Of a stretch of 64,000 nucleotides of DNA, positions 47,755-57,100 are shown piece after piece (position 1 is the first letter of the stretch; each line of letters begins with the position of its first letter). This DNA comes from Annona cherimola (taxonomy: Eukaryota; Streptophyta; Magnoliopsida; Magnoliales; Annonaceae). The notes under the pieces were generated by a model that ran no database searches, was not told the DNA's origin, and worked only from the letters and a program-made list of their open reading frames with translations. The translations under genes were made by a program, and so were the position numbers. The stretch is taken from contig CM059977.1 of NCBI GenBank assembly GCA_030490835.1, forward strand, positions 36,849,676 through 36,913,675, read 5' to 3'.

Positions 47755-47930
47755 ATCAAACTAGGTAGTCAAACCAGTCGAACCATGAACCGCTTATGTC
47801 ATAATTTACTGATTTTTTTGTTCAAATGTGGTTCAACCATTGGTTCACGCTGGTTGAACTAAAAAAACCAAGCACCGATCGTGAAAACGGTTCACAGCCC
47901 AGTTCAGTTTTCAAAATATTAGTCTAAATA
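47755..47930. repeat. GGTTCAAC-rich repeat
   Basis: Clustered AACCAGTCGAACC, GTGGTTCAACCATTGGTTCA, CTGGTTGAACT and CAGTTCAGTT form overlapping inverted words, similar to 24590-24715. Non-coding; probably a decayed MITE. Confidence 0.45.
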
Positions 47931-47960
47931 AATATTTATTAAAAAAATTTGAGTGACTTG

Positions 47961-48204
47961 GGGTGTGTTTGGAAAGTGATTTGTGTAAAAAAAAATTTAA
48001 ATCAAAGAAATTGATGTAATATAATAGCGGTAATGATGAGAAATAAAAGAAACAAAGTTAAAATAGATAAAAATGATTGAAAAGTAGAATAATTTGTATA
48101 GAAAAATGTGATGAACCATTAAAAATAAGATATTTGTAGAAAATGAAAAATTTTAACTTAGACAAATTTTGGTTAAAAGGTTTTATAGTGATATTAAAAC
48201 ACCC
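47961..48204 (+). mobile_element. Tourist-like MITE, family T, diverged copy
   Basis: Left end GGGTGTGTTTGG is perfect; the right end is worn (AAAACACCC). Internal landmarks TAATGATGAGAAATAAAAG and AAAGTTAAAATAGATA are retained. Confidence 0.75.
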
Positions 48205-49425
48205 TTAAATTCATCAAAATATCACAATCAATTGAAATTAAGAAATTCCATACTTTTTATTGGTGTATGTTTTACATAACTTCTCAACTCATATTATGAT
48301 CAAGTACTGAGATAATTTTTATAAATTTTCCAAAAGGAGACAACTACACAATAAAATGGATAACACAACTCCCGCAATTAAATAAGAAGATATAATCCCC
48401 ACTTAATTTTGAACACAAGATTACATCTCAGAAGACAAAGCTATTAGCCACCTAAACTAATAGCTGGTTGTTAGAAATTTCACACTTAAAATCAACTAGT
48501 GAAATCCAAATATAATTTGGTTCGTGCAGATGGTTGCGCCCCGATTAATATTCCACGTGACCTAACCATTTGAGTTATTTACGATGCTTTTTAATGATAA
48601 AAACTAACTATATTATTTTTAAAAGACAAATGTAATGGTCAAATAGAAATTAGTCAAGGGTCTATAGAAAGAATGTACATAAAAAGATATGCTTCTTCTA
48701 ATTAATTTTAGAACTCCGTTTGAAACTTTAACTATCTTTATCAAATATACTTTAATTTACCATTATCTATACTTTGAATAATTTTTCTTGTTTTTATTAA
48801 CAAATCTATTTGGTAATGTCATCTCCTATTTACTCTTTCTATTATTGGTGTATATTTCTATTTTATTAATTGATTTCCTACTTTGTTCAACGTAATTAAA
48901 TATTTTAAATTGTTTTATATATAGAAAATTTATAGTAATAAAAACATAAATAATTTCAGAAAAATTGAAATTACCCAGGGATTGTTTCTGGATATTGAAA
49001 CAAGTATATACCTAACAAGAGCTTAATTTTTAGCGTTGCAGAGGTCAGGCGTTCCAAGTCTCATCTTCATGATTAATTTGTAATATCGAGATGTCTTGAC
49101 ATCGTAGTGTATATAATTTCAATAAAAAAAATTATAAACTAAGTTTTATTGACATGATAACAAATAATTTAAGGTCGTGTTTGTATATGGATAAGTTTTA
49201 AAAGCCCTCCCCTGATAATTTGATATTTGGCTGCGTGAGGTTTTGAAAAATGTACTTACTAATTTTCCTATTATTTGTTTGATAGCATTATTTTCCTATT
49301 ATTGTGACATATAATTATCGTAACAATTATATTTACTCCACGTCATTAACTATATTTTTAAATGTATTTTTAATCTTTATATCCGGCTGTGGACGTTAGA
49401 CGCCTCATCGTTCGGATCAATGTTA
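48205..49425. other. AT-rich intergenic DNA
   Basis: No gene, RNA or defined element recognised. Confidence 0.4.
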
Positions 49426-49435
49426 TTTGATGAAA

Positions 49436-49551
49436 GAGTCCGGCACTGTGGTGCAACGGTAACTCATCATGGAACATTTGCCATTCGGTCCAGGGATCGA
49501 TTCCCTGAGACTTCAAAAGTGAAGACCCGACCCAAAAAAAAAAAAACGTTT
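49436..49551 (+). mobile_element. tRNA-derived SINE with 10-bp target duplication
   Basis: Flanked by TTTGATGAAA (49426-49435 and 49552-49561). The head has box A-like TGGTGCAACGGTAA and box B-like GGGATCGATTCCC; an adenine run at 49534-49546 closes it. The 116-bp size and poly(A) fit a short plant SINE, different from the one at 46.4 kb. Confidence 0.78.
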
Positions 49552-49684
49552 TTTGATGAAAAACAACATCACAACAGACGGATATAAGCAATCAATGGAC
49601 AGATGAACGACTTGGATTGATAAACGGATACATATCCGTGTACTGAAGAACGTGCCCTCATTTGAACCAGAAAATAAGATAATA

Positions 49685-50227
49685 AGAGCATGTTTGGCTA
49701 AGCTAAATATTTTTCAAACAAAAACTTTTTACTTTCCGTATTATCTTATTTTTAATTATTTTTCATATTTCCTTATACAATTACTTTACTTTTCAATTAT
49801 TTCTATACAAATATACATACGACAAATCAATCTATTTTAACTTTGGAGATGTTTAGCAATATTGATTTTGATGAGATTGTGAGATGACATAGGAAATGAA
49901 AAAGAGAATATTTTGAAAAATATGTAATTGATGTAAAGTAATAGTGATATAGGTGGAATAAATAGAGTAACTAGGGGAAAAATGATTTGATGTTGGGATA
50001 AAATTTTTAAAAAAAATTGTTAAATTATTAAATGATCCACAGGAAAAAAAAGGACCAGACGTTTCCTACTCCATCCCTCTCTACCCCACTCATACTCATT
50101 ACCAAATAAGCCCTTTATTTTTTTTACTATTCATAATTACCCATATCATATTACATTTTTTTCATTTAAAAAAATTTTATACTAAAAATTTTTTATTTAG
50201 AAATTTTATTACTTCCAAAGCATACCC
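49685..50227 (-). mobile_element. Tourist-like MITE, family T, split by a second MITE
   Basis: Outer element runs 49685-49844 and 50114-50227 in reverse orientation, ends GAGCATGTTTGG and TTCCAAAGCATACCC, TSD TAA at 49682-49684 and 50228-50230. Confidence 0.75.
49845..50113. mobile_element. second Tourist-like MITE nested in family T copy
   Basis: 269 bp with ends GGAGATGTTTAGCAAT and ATTACCAAATAAGCCC, flanked by TTT (49842-49844 and 50114-50116). Internal sequence differs from family T, so it is a separate but related family. Confidence 0.65.
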
Positions 50228-50496
50228 TAATATGAAAAAAATGTTTAGATGGATACAAAAGTTCAATGCATTTTTTCATAAAAATAAGCCAAAATGCACA
50301 ATAATAGGGATTACAGATGATCCATTGAGTAAAAGGATATGATATATTAGGCATAAGATCAAGAGTTCCCAAGGTTTTGTAGAAGTAATCACATGTAGTC
50401 TTATTTATTTTGCACCTTTTTTACTTAACATTATTTATTCGTTACTAGAAAATGTCATCTAAATTAAAGTTGTGCATAAAATATATTGAGATTTTA

Positions 50497-50640
50497 TTGC
50501 ATGCACTCGGGTGCACTTAGCTTTAGTGCAGCCCGGTGAAATACGTATTTTTAGAAAAAAATTCAAATTTTTTTTTACATAAATGTTAATTTAATGGTAT
50601 TAACATATGTATTTAACATGGTATAATTCGCTGCAAAATA
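50497..50640. mobile_element. single arm of an FB1-type foldback element
   Basis: GCACTCGGGTGCACTTAGCT, then TTAGTGCAGCCCGGTG and TAACATATGTATTTAAC match the left arm of FB1/FB5. No second arm follows, so it is a truncated copy. Confidence 0.55.
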
Positions 50641-51466
50641 AAGCCTATATATTAGAATATAATAAATTTTTATTATTCATATAGAAATTATATTGTAAAT
50701 GGTTTAAATGTTGAAAAATTAATATATTATTGAAATAAATAATTTTTTTGATAAATGGAAGTTGTGTGTATTCGAGCTCCTTGGGAACAATCCCAAGCCA
50801 AAAAATTTACAATTGAATTAGGTGGGCATCCCCACCATGTTTTACATGTGACAGAAGAATAGACAGCTATAACAGCTATATAATAGGCACATTTGTTTCC
50901 CATCCTTAGAACACGGGTAAAAGCTACAAATTCGAAACTAGGGGCAGCAGCTAACTGAGCTATGCTTGGTTGGTCGCTGGCGTGTCAATAAGGTTGTTGC
51001 TTTGCACCGGCGTGGCATTGAATGTTACTTTGGTAGATTTCAATCAAAATTTTATGGGAGTAGATTAGTCTCCTTTTAGTGAACTGGGAGTTGTGTATTC
51101 CTAGTTTTTTAAGTGGAGTTGTGTCTCTAGATTTTTTAAGTAAAATTATATCTCTAAATTTGTAAAAATATTTATGGATTTAATTGTAATATATGTTGAG
51201 ATGTATATAAACATATACCAATCAAAAGCCAGGGGCAACAGATTTGATTGCTGCGACTTTCTGTCTCACGTAGGACAGAACTTTGTTTTCCTCAATTAGC
51301 AGATTCACCATCAACTTCTGAATAGCATTTCAGCTCCCCACTTTACCGTGCAATGCTAGCATCTTCATGTTAAGAGAGTCCTCGACACCCTATATTTTAC
51401 CAACATTTGGCCCTAATAAAATCCTCCTGTGATTCCACACCCTCTATAATTTTAATTATAGTTGTA
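50641..51466. other. intergenic DNA
   Basis: Mixed AT-rich sequence. 50755-50860 has SINE-like flavour (TTCGAGCTCCTTGGGAAC) but no clear boundaries. No gene supported. Confidence 0.35.
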
Positions 51467-51717
51467 TAGGGGTGTGTTTGTGAAGTTATAAAACTTTTGA
51501 TGAAATTTTTTTTACGTAAAAATTGTTAAATCAGTAGAAAATGATGTGATATTGTAGGTGTAATGATGAGGAGTAAAGAGAATAAATTTAAAATAAATAG
51601 GTTAGTTATATTGGTACTTGTGTAGAAATGATTGAAAATTAGGGTTGTTGTATAGAAAGATGTGTAAAAAATAATTAAAAAAAGAGTAGTTATGGAGAGT
51701 GAAAAGTTTTAGATTGA

Positions 51718-51997
51718 GGGTGTGTTTGGTAACAATGAGAAGTTGTCAAGTTAAAACTTTTCAATCTAAAATTTTTCACTCTTCACAACTATCCTATTTT
51801 TTAATCATTTTGAACATTTTTCTATACAACTACTCTACATTTTAATCATTTCTACACAACTACCAACACAACTAACCTATCTATTTCAACTTTATCCTAT
51901 TTATTCCTCATCATTACCCCTATCATATCACATCATTTGACAATTTCTCATATCTACAACTTTTCATCAAAAATTTTATTCATTCCCAAACACACCC
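51718..51997 (-). mobile_element. Tourist-like MITE B, nested in A, reverse orientation
   Basis: 280 bp, GGGTGTGTTTGG ... CCAAACACACCC, flanked by TGA at 51715-51717 and 51998-52000. Among the best-preserved copies in the window. Confidence 0.9.
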
Positions 51998-52000
51998 TGA

Positions 52001-52269
52001 ATGTGTGTTTTGGAATGGATAAAACTTTTGATGAAAAGTTTTAGAGAGTAGAAGTTGTCAAATGATGTGATATGATAGAGGTAATGATGAGGAATAAATA
52101 GGATAAAGTTAAAATTGATAGGTTAGTTGTGTAGAAATGATTGAAAAGTAGGGTAGTTGTATAGAAAAATGTGAAGAAATTATTAAAAAATAGGATAGTT
52201 GTGGAGAGTGAAAAGTTTTAGATTGAAAAGTTTTAACTTGACAACTTTCACTTGTTACCAAATATACCC
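52001..52269 (+). mobile_element. Tourist-like MITE C, nested in A next to B
   Basis: 269 bp, starts ATGTGTGTTTTGG and ends TTACCAAATATACCC, flanked by TGA at 51998-52000 and 52270-52272, so the string reads TGA-B-TGA-C-TGA. Confidence 0.88.
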
Positions 52270-52445
52270 TGAAAAGTTTTAACTTGACAACTTTTGCAAA
52301 TTGCCAAACACACCCTAAATATAATTTCATGATCTATTGCCTTATTCTGCACATAAACTACAATGTAATTAAGATGCAATCTAATGGCAATGGAATATTT
52401 TCCCATATGTAAATTATTGAAGATGATAAGATCTATTTACATACG

Positions 52446-52812
52446 AGACATGATTTGGTTAGGCCATCCTAAAAATCATATCTCGAGGAATTTTTTTTAT
52501 TTTTTTCCATAAACATGTTAAGTTAGTTGTATTGAATATATATATATATAAATCAAAGTTTACCATTTTTTGATATTTTTAAGTATTTATTTTTATTTTT
52601 AAAGATAGTGAGCCAGAAAATTACAAGAATGTCACTGTCTTTAAAAATAAACAATAAATACTTAAAAATATCCAAAAATGATAAATATCAATTTATAGAT
52701 TCAATACATCTAGCTTAACCTGTTTATGGGAAAAACTAAAACAACGCTTTGAGATATGTTTTTTAGGTTGGCCTAAGTAAGGTAGGCCAGCTTAATCAGA
52801 TCATATCTCATT
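52446..52812. mobile_element. foldback MITE FB7
   Basis: Ends ATGATTTGGTTAGGCC and, inverted, ATGATCTGATTAAGCTGGCC. Long arms carry AAATACTTAAAAATATC(C)AAAAATG and its inverse around a centre near 52620. Termini differ from FB1-FB6 though the arms share the TTTACCATTTTTxGATA theme. Confidence 0.75.
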
Positions 52813-53090
52813 ACATATGTACATATTAGAATGTAACTCTATTTTTAGAATTATTTATCTATTTAGTAATGATATTTTAAATTGTTTAAATATTGAAAAT
52901 ATACTTTTAAAATTGATATTTAGCAACATAATATTTTAAACATTCGTTTTACACATTTTTATATGATATTAGGACATGCATAATAATATTTAAATAAATA
53001 ATAACATTTTTATAATAAGATTAATGATGCTATATACATAAAGTAGATTTTATATTAATATAAAGATAAGAAAAATGAATGAGATTGTGT
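52813..53090 (+). mobile_element. MITE family C, right part
   Basis: ATATTAGAATGTAACTCTAT ... TTAATGATGCTATATACATAAAG follows the right two-thirds of family C; its left end appears to have been displaced by FB7. Confidence 0.55.
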
Positions 53091-53374
53091 AGAAATGAGA
53101 TTTCAAAGAAAGGAACCCAAAGATCTATAGTTGCCCTAATAGAATTTATTTTTTTCTGAATGCCACCTATGGATCCCATGGCTAGGATCTCGCCCGCGGA
53201 AATGCACGACATCGCATGAGATTCTCGAACTGGTTTGTCCGGTTCCGTCTGTTACACCCATTTTGTAAATACTCAAACTGGGGATTTAGTTTGCAATTTG
53301 GGGGGAAGAACATGCACGCATGACGCATTTGTTGGCTACGGCACCTCCAGCTCCAGATGCCTCATCCGTCACAC
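53091..53374. other. distal upstream region of PGDH
   Basis: A less AT-rich stretch (about 53160-53370) with words such as GATCTCGCCCGCGGAAATG and CACGCATGACGCATTTG. It may be the original promoter sequence now separated from the gene by 560 bp of MITE. No specific regulatory element can be proven. Confidence 0.35.
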
Positions 53375-53377
53375 TCA

Positions 53378-53937
53378 TGGTGTGTTTGGCTAGAAAAAAA
53401 TGTTAACTTAAAACTTTTCATTCTAAAATTTTTTACTCTCTATAATTATCATATTTTTAATCATTTTTTCATATTTTCCCATACAACTATCCTACTTTTC
53501 AATAATTTCTACACAACTACTCATACAATTAACTTATTTATTTTAACTTTATCTTCTTTACTCTTCATCATTACCCATATCATATCACATCATTTGACAA
53601 CTTTTACTCTATAAAACTTTTCGGGGGTGTTTGACAATGATAAAAACTTTTCACCTAAAACTTTTCAATCTAAAACTTTTCATTCTCTATAACTTTTCTA
53701 TTTTTTAATTATTTTTTTACATCTTCCAACACAAACCACCCTACTTTTCAATAATTTCTACACAATTACCTATACAACTAACCTATCTATTTTAACTTTA
53801 TCCTTTTTACTCCTCATTATTACCCTTATCATATCACATCATTTGACAACTTTTATTCTTCAAAACTTTTCACCAAAAATTTTATTCATTCCCAAACACA
53901 CCCTTCGCCAAAAGTTTTATTCATTCCCGACACACCC
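53378..53937 (-). mobile_element. Tourist-like MITE (family T), outer copy of a self-nested pair
   Basis: Outer copy is 53378-53622 plus 53907-53937, reverse orientation, starting TGGTGTGTTTGGC and ending CCCGACACACCC, with TSD TCA at 53375-53377 and 53938-53940. Its right end lies 177 bp before the PGDH start codon. Confidence 0.87.
53623..53903 (-). mobile_element. Tourist-like MITE (family T), inner copy
   Basis: 281 bp inside the outer copy, same orientation, GGGGGTGTTTGAC ... CCAAACACACCC, flanked by TTC at 53620-53622 and 53904-53906. Confidence 0.87.
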
Positions 53938-53940
53938 TCA

Positions 53941-54114
53941 CTATGTCACCGAGTTGGCACCTACCACATTAAACGGTGATAAACTTACACCGTTGTTTTC
54001 CGTGCTTACTAAAACTCGCCAGCCACCAACTCGCCAACTCGCCACCCCATTGTGCATCTCCCCATTTCTCTCATTTGCGGAAAAGCGAAGAGCTGGTGAA
54101 AGACGCCGGAATCC
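53941..54114 (+). promoter_or_regulatory. proximal promoter and 5' UTR of PGDH
   Basis: Between the MITE and the start codon lie 174 bp. From about 54010 it is C-rich and pyrimidine-rich (CAACTCGCCAACTCGCCACC, ATCTCCCCATTTCTCTC), as in plant 5' UTRs. No clear TATA box is visible. If the transcription start is here, the nested MITE pair forms the upstream promoter. Confidence 0.5.
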
Positions 54115-57100
54115 ATGGCTGCCACCTCCTCAGCTTCCTCCAACCTCCTCTCTCTCAAGAAGCCCGCCCTCCGCCCCCTCCCATCCCCCCGCCTCTCCTC
54201 CCCATTTCGCCTCCGCCCCAGAACGTCCCGCTTCGTCGTCCTCTCCTTGGACGCCAAACCAACCATCCTGGTAGCCGAGAAGCTAGGCCAGGCCGGTCTC
54301 GACCTCCTCAATGGATTCGCCAACGTCGACTGCTCCTACAACCTCACGCAAGACGAGCTCTGTACCAAGATCTCCCTCTGCGACGCCCTTATCGTCCGCA
54401 GCGGCACCAAGGTCGGCCGCGAGGTCTTCGAGTCCTCCGGCGGCCGTCTCAAGGTCGTGGGCCGCGCCGGTGTCGGCATCGACAATGTGGATCTATCCGC
54501 TGCCACCGAGTTCGGGTGCCTCGTCGTCAATGCCCCGACGGCGAATACCGTTGCGGCCGCCGAGCACGGGATCGCGCTGATTGCTGCTATGGCCAGGAAC
54601 ATTGCCCAGGCCGATGCGTCTGTTAAAGCTGGTTCGTCTTTTCCTTGGTCCTCCCGGTTTGATATTTTGTGTTTCTCTCTTTTGGGCATTTCCGCGAGTA
54701 TCTGGCATGTGTTTCTCTTGCTTCTTATGATGCTCTGTTTTGGAGGGGTTGGGGAAATAAATGGTTTTTGGGTTTGAAAGCAGGAGTGGTGTTCAGATCT
54801 TAGTCGTTTTATTTGCCTTTAGATCCGGAATTGATTTATGGCCTCAGCCGTTTCCACACGTGTGGTGACATTCAAGAGATACTTCTATTGATTTAGTGTG
54901 TGTTTTACAATTGACAAAAAATGTAAAGTTAAAACTTTTCACTCTCCACCACTATCATATTTTTTAATTATTTTTTCATATTTTACTATACAACTACCTT
55001 ATTTTTCAATCATTTCTACACAATTATCCATACAACTAACCTATTTATTTTAACTTTATTCTCTTTACTACTAATCATTATCCCTAACGTATCACATCAT
55101 TTTACAATTTTTACTCTCCAAAACTTTGATAAATTTTTTTATTCATTACCAAACCCACCCTTATTTTTTAAAGAATCTGGTCGGCAAGTTGGGATCTAGC
55201 ATCGTAAGGTTCGCAACCTTTTCAGTGGTATCAAAGTATTAATATAAAGTGAAGTTCAAAAAAAAAAAGTATTAATATAAAGTGAAGTCAAGAGAGGCAA
55301 TACGCTAAAATGCCTTACGAAATTGACAAGAAAGCAGGGCTGATCCTACAGGTAGAAATGCATGCTAGCTTGATCGTTGAAATTGCTTTTGAATGCTGGT
55401 TTTTATGGCATAACCTGCTAGCGGGAAAACCATAGGCAAAGCTAAGTTCATTTTCGAGGTGATCATCTACTGCATCACGTCTCTGAAAATCATGCTTGAA
55501 GGCGCTGACTACCCCAATTTTTTTTTTTCTTTTTCCTTTTGTGGTGGATGAGTTATTTGGTGTCATTTGTAACATTGGTTGTTGGGGACTTGCAAAAATC
55601 TGAAGGGATCTTTTGGGGTTTGTCTATATTCATTAGGGATCCACTCATTCTTCTGTACCTTGTACCTATGTGGAAGAATCCTTCGTGTTTAAGGTTTTGC
55701 AGGAAAAAAGCTAAATTTGGTTGTTTCGGATAGGACCCTGTTTCCTGGTTTTGGGCTGGTAATGGCCTTCCTGTTTGACCTGCTGCTGGTTTGCAAGATT
55801 GTCTGTAACAAATTCAAGGATCTGTGTTATAATGTTGACCAAGAACCAGGCTTTGTTTGAATCTTTGGTGGCTCAAACAAATCCAGAGTCAACTTGGTGA
55901 ATTCTGAGATGAATGAGTAGGAAGCCTTTGAAAGATGGATAACCTTATGATTCTGCGAGTTGAACTATTGTCATGAGGGGCTATTCATCCTCTGAACGGA
56001 ATAATTCTTTTCAGGAAGTAAAATGGGGACTTGATGTTCAGGTTTTGTATAATGCGAAAACAATCCCTTGCTAACATGATTTTCTTGTTTTTCTTTCACA
56101 AATTTCTTGTCGTTCCAAAAGATGATCATTTAACATCCGTTTTTTGCTACACTGTTAAAATAATTCTTTTAAAAAATGAGATTCTTGGCTATTTCTGAGA
56201 TGTCTTGATTCTATCCACACTCGCCGTAATATTGCTATTATCATGAAATATTGGTAATATCATGATATAATATAAAGATGTCACTGTTTATGCTGATTTC
56301 TACCAATTTGAAAGGAAAACATAGCATGTGGACAGTGTTTTGGTTCAGTGCTTTTCAAATCCATTTTGGCGTTAGGATTGTTAGAGCTGGAATTCTGAAA
56401 AATTTATGTCAAGCTGAATTTAATTCTCAAAATTTTTTTGGTTTGTTGTTGTTGCGAATTTGAATTTGCTGTAACCTGAATCATCCTCATCATCATAAGT
56501 TATTTCTCACCTATGTGAGGTCAGCGGCATGGATCTTGTTACGCCATTGGTTATGGGCATGGGTTATTGCATCTTTATATCTTGTTTAATTACTTCTATC
56601 TGCATTTTTCAACTCATTTTCCTTCTCTTGCTGTCTTTCATTGGAATAAACTTAATTCTTCTAATTTATGCCATTTCAGGCCTTCGTTTAACGTGCCCAA
56701 ATTTCTTTAATGTGTTTTTTCTTATTTTATTACATATTGGCTTCACCTTTAGATTATCTTGGATTACTTTATTTTTAATTTAGAGTGTATTTGGGAATAG
56801 ATAAAACTTTTGATGAAAAGTTTTATGGAGTAGAAGTTGTAAAGTGATGTGATATGATGAGAGTAATGATGAGGAGTAAAGAAGATAAAGTTAAAATAGA
56901 TAGGTTAGTTGTGTAGAAATGATTGAAAGGTTAGAAAGTTGTATAGGAAAATGTGAAGAAATGATTAAAAATTAGGGTAGTTATGGAGAGTGAAAAATTT
57001 TAGATTGAAAAGTTTTAACTTGACATGTTTTTAACATTGCCAAACACACCGTCAATTTTTTTTTTTAAAATTTTTTTTTTTTTTATCTCTCATCCAACTT

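Larger units (their letters stand above)
51470..52315 (+). mobile_element. Tourist-like MITE A (family T), host of two nested copies
   Basis: Outer copy A is 51470-51717 plus 52273-52315: starts GGGTGTGTTTGTGAAG, is broken after ...TTTTAGATTGA and resumes with AAAGTTTTAACTTGACAACT to end GCCAAACACACCC. The flanks TAG/TAA would be its slightly diverged TSD. Copies B and C sit inside it. Confidence 0.85.

Noticed and set aside
49445..49515. Functional tRNA gene
   Set aside because: Box A/B-like sequences belong to a SINE with poly(A) and TSD; the cloverleaf is not complete.
53976..54626. Long alternative frames over PGDH exon 1 (up to 216 codons, both strands)
   Set aside because: Shadows of the high-GC first exon; the PGDH frame alone gives conserved protein.
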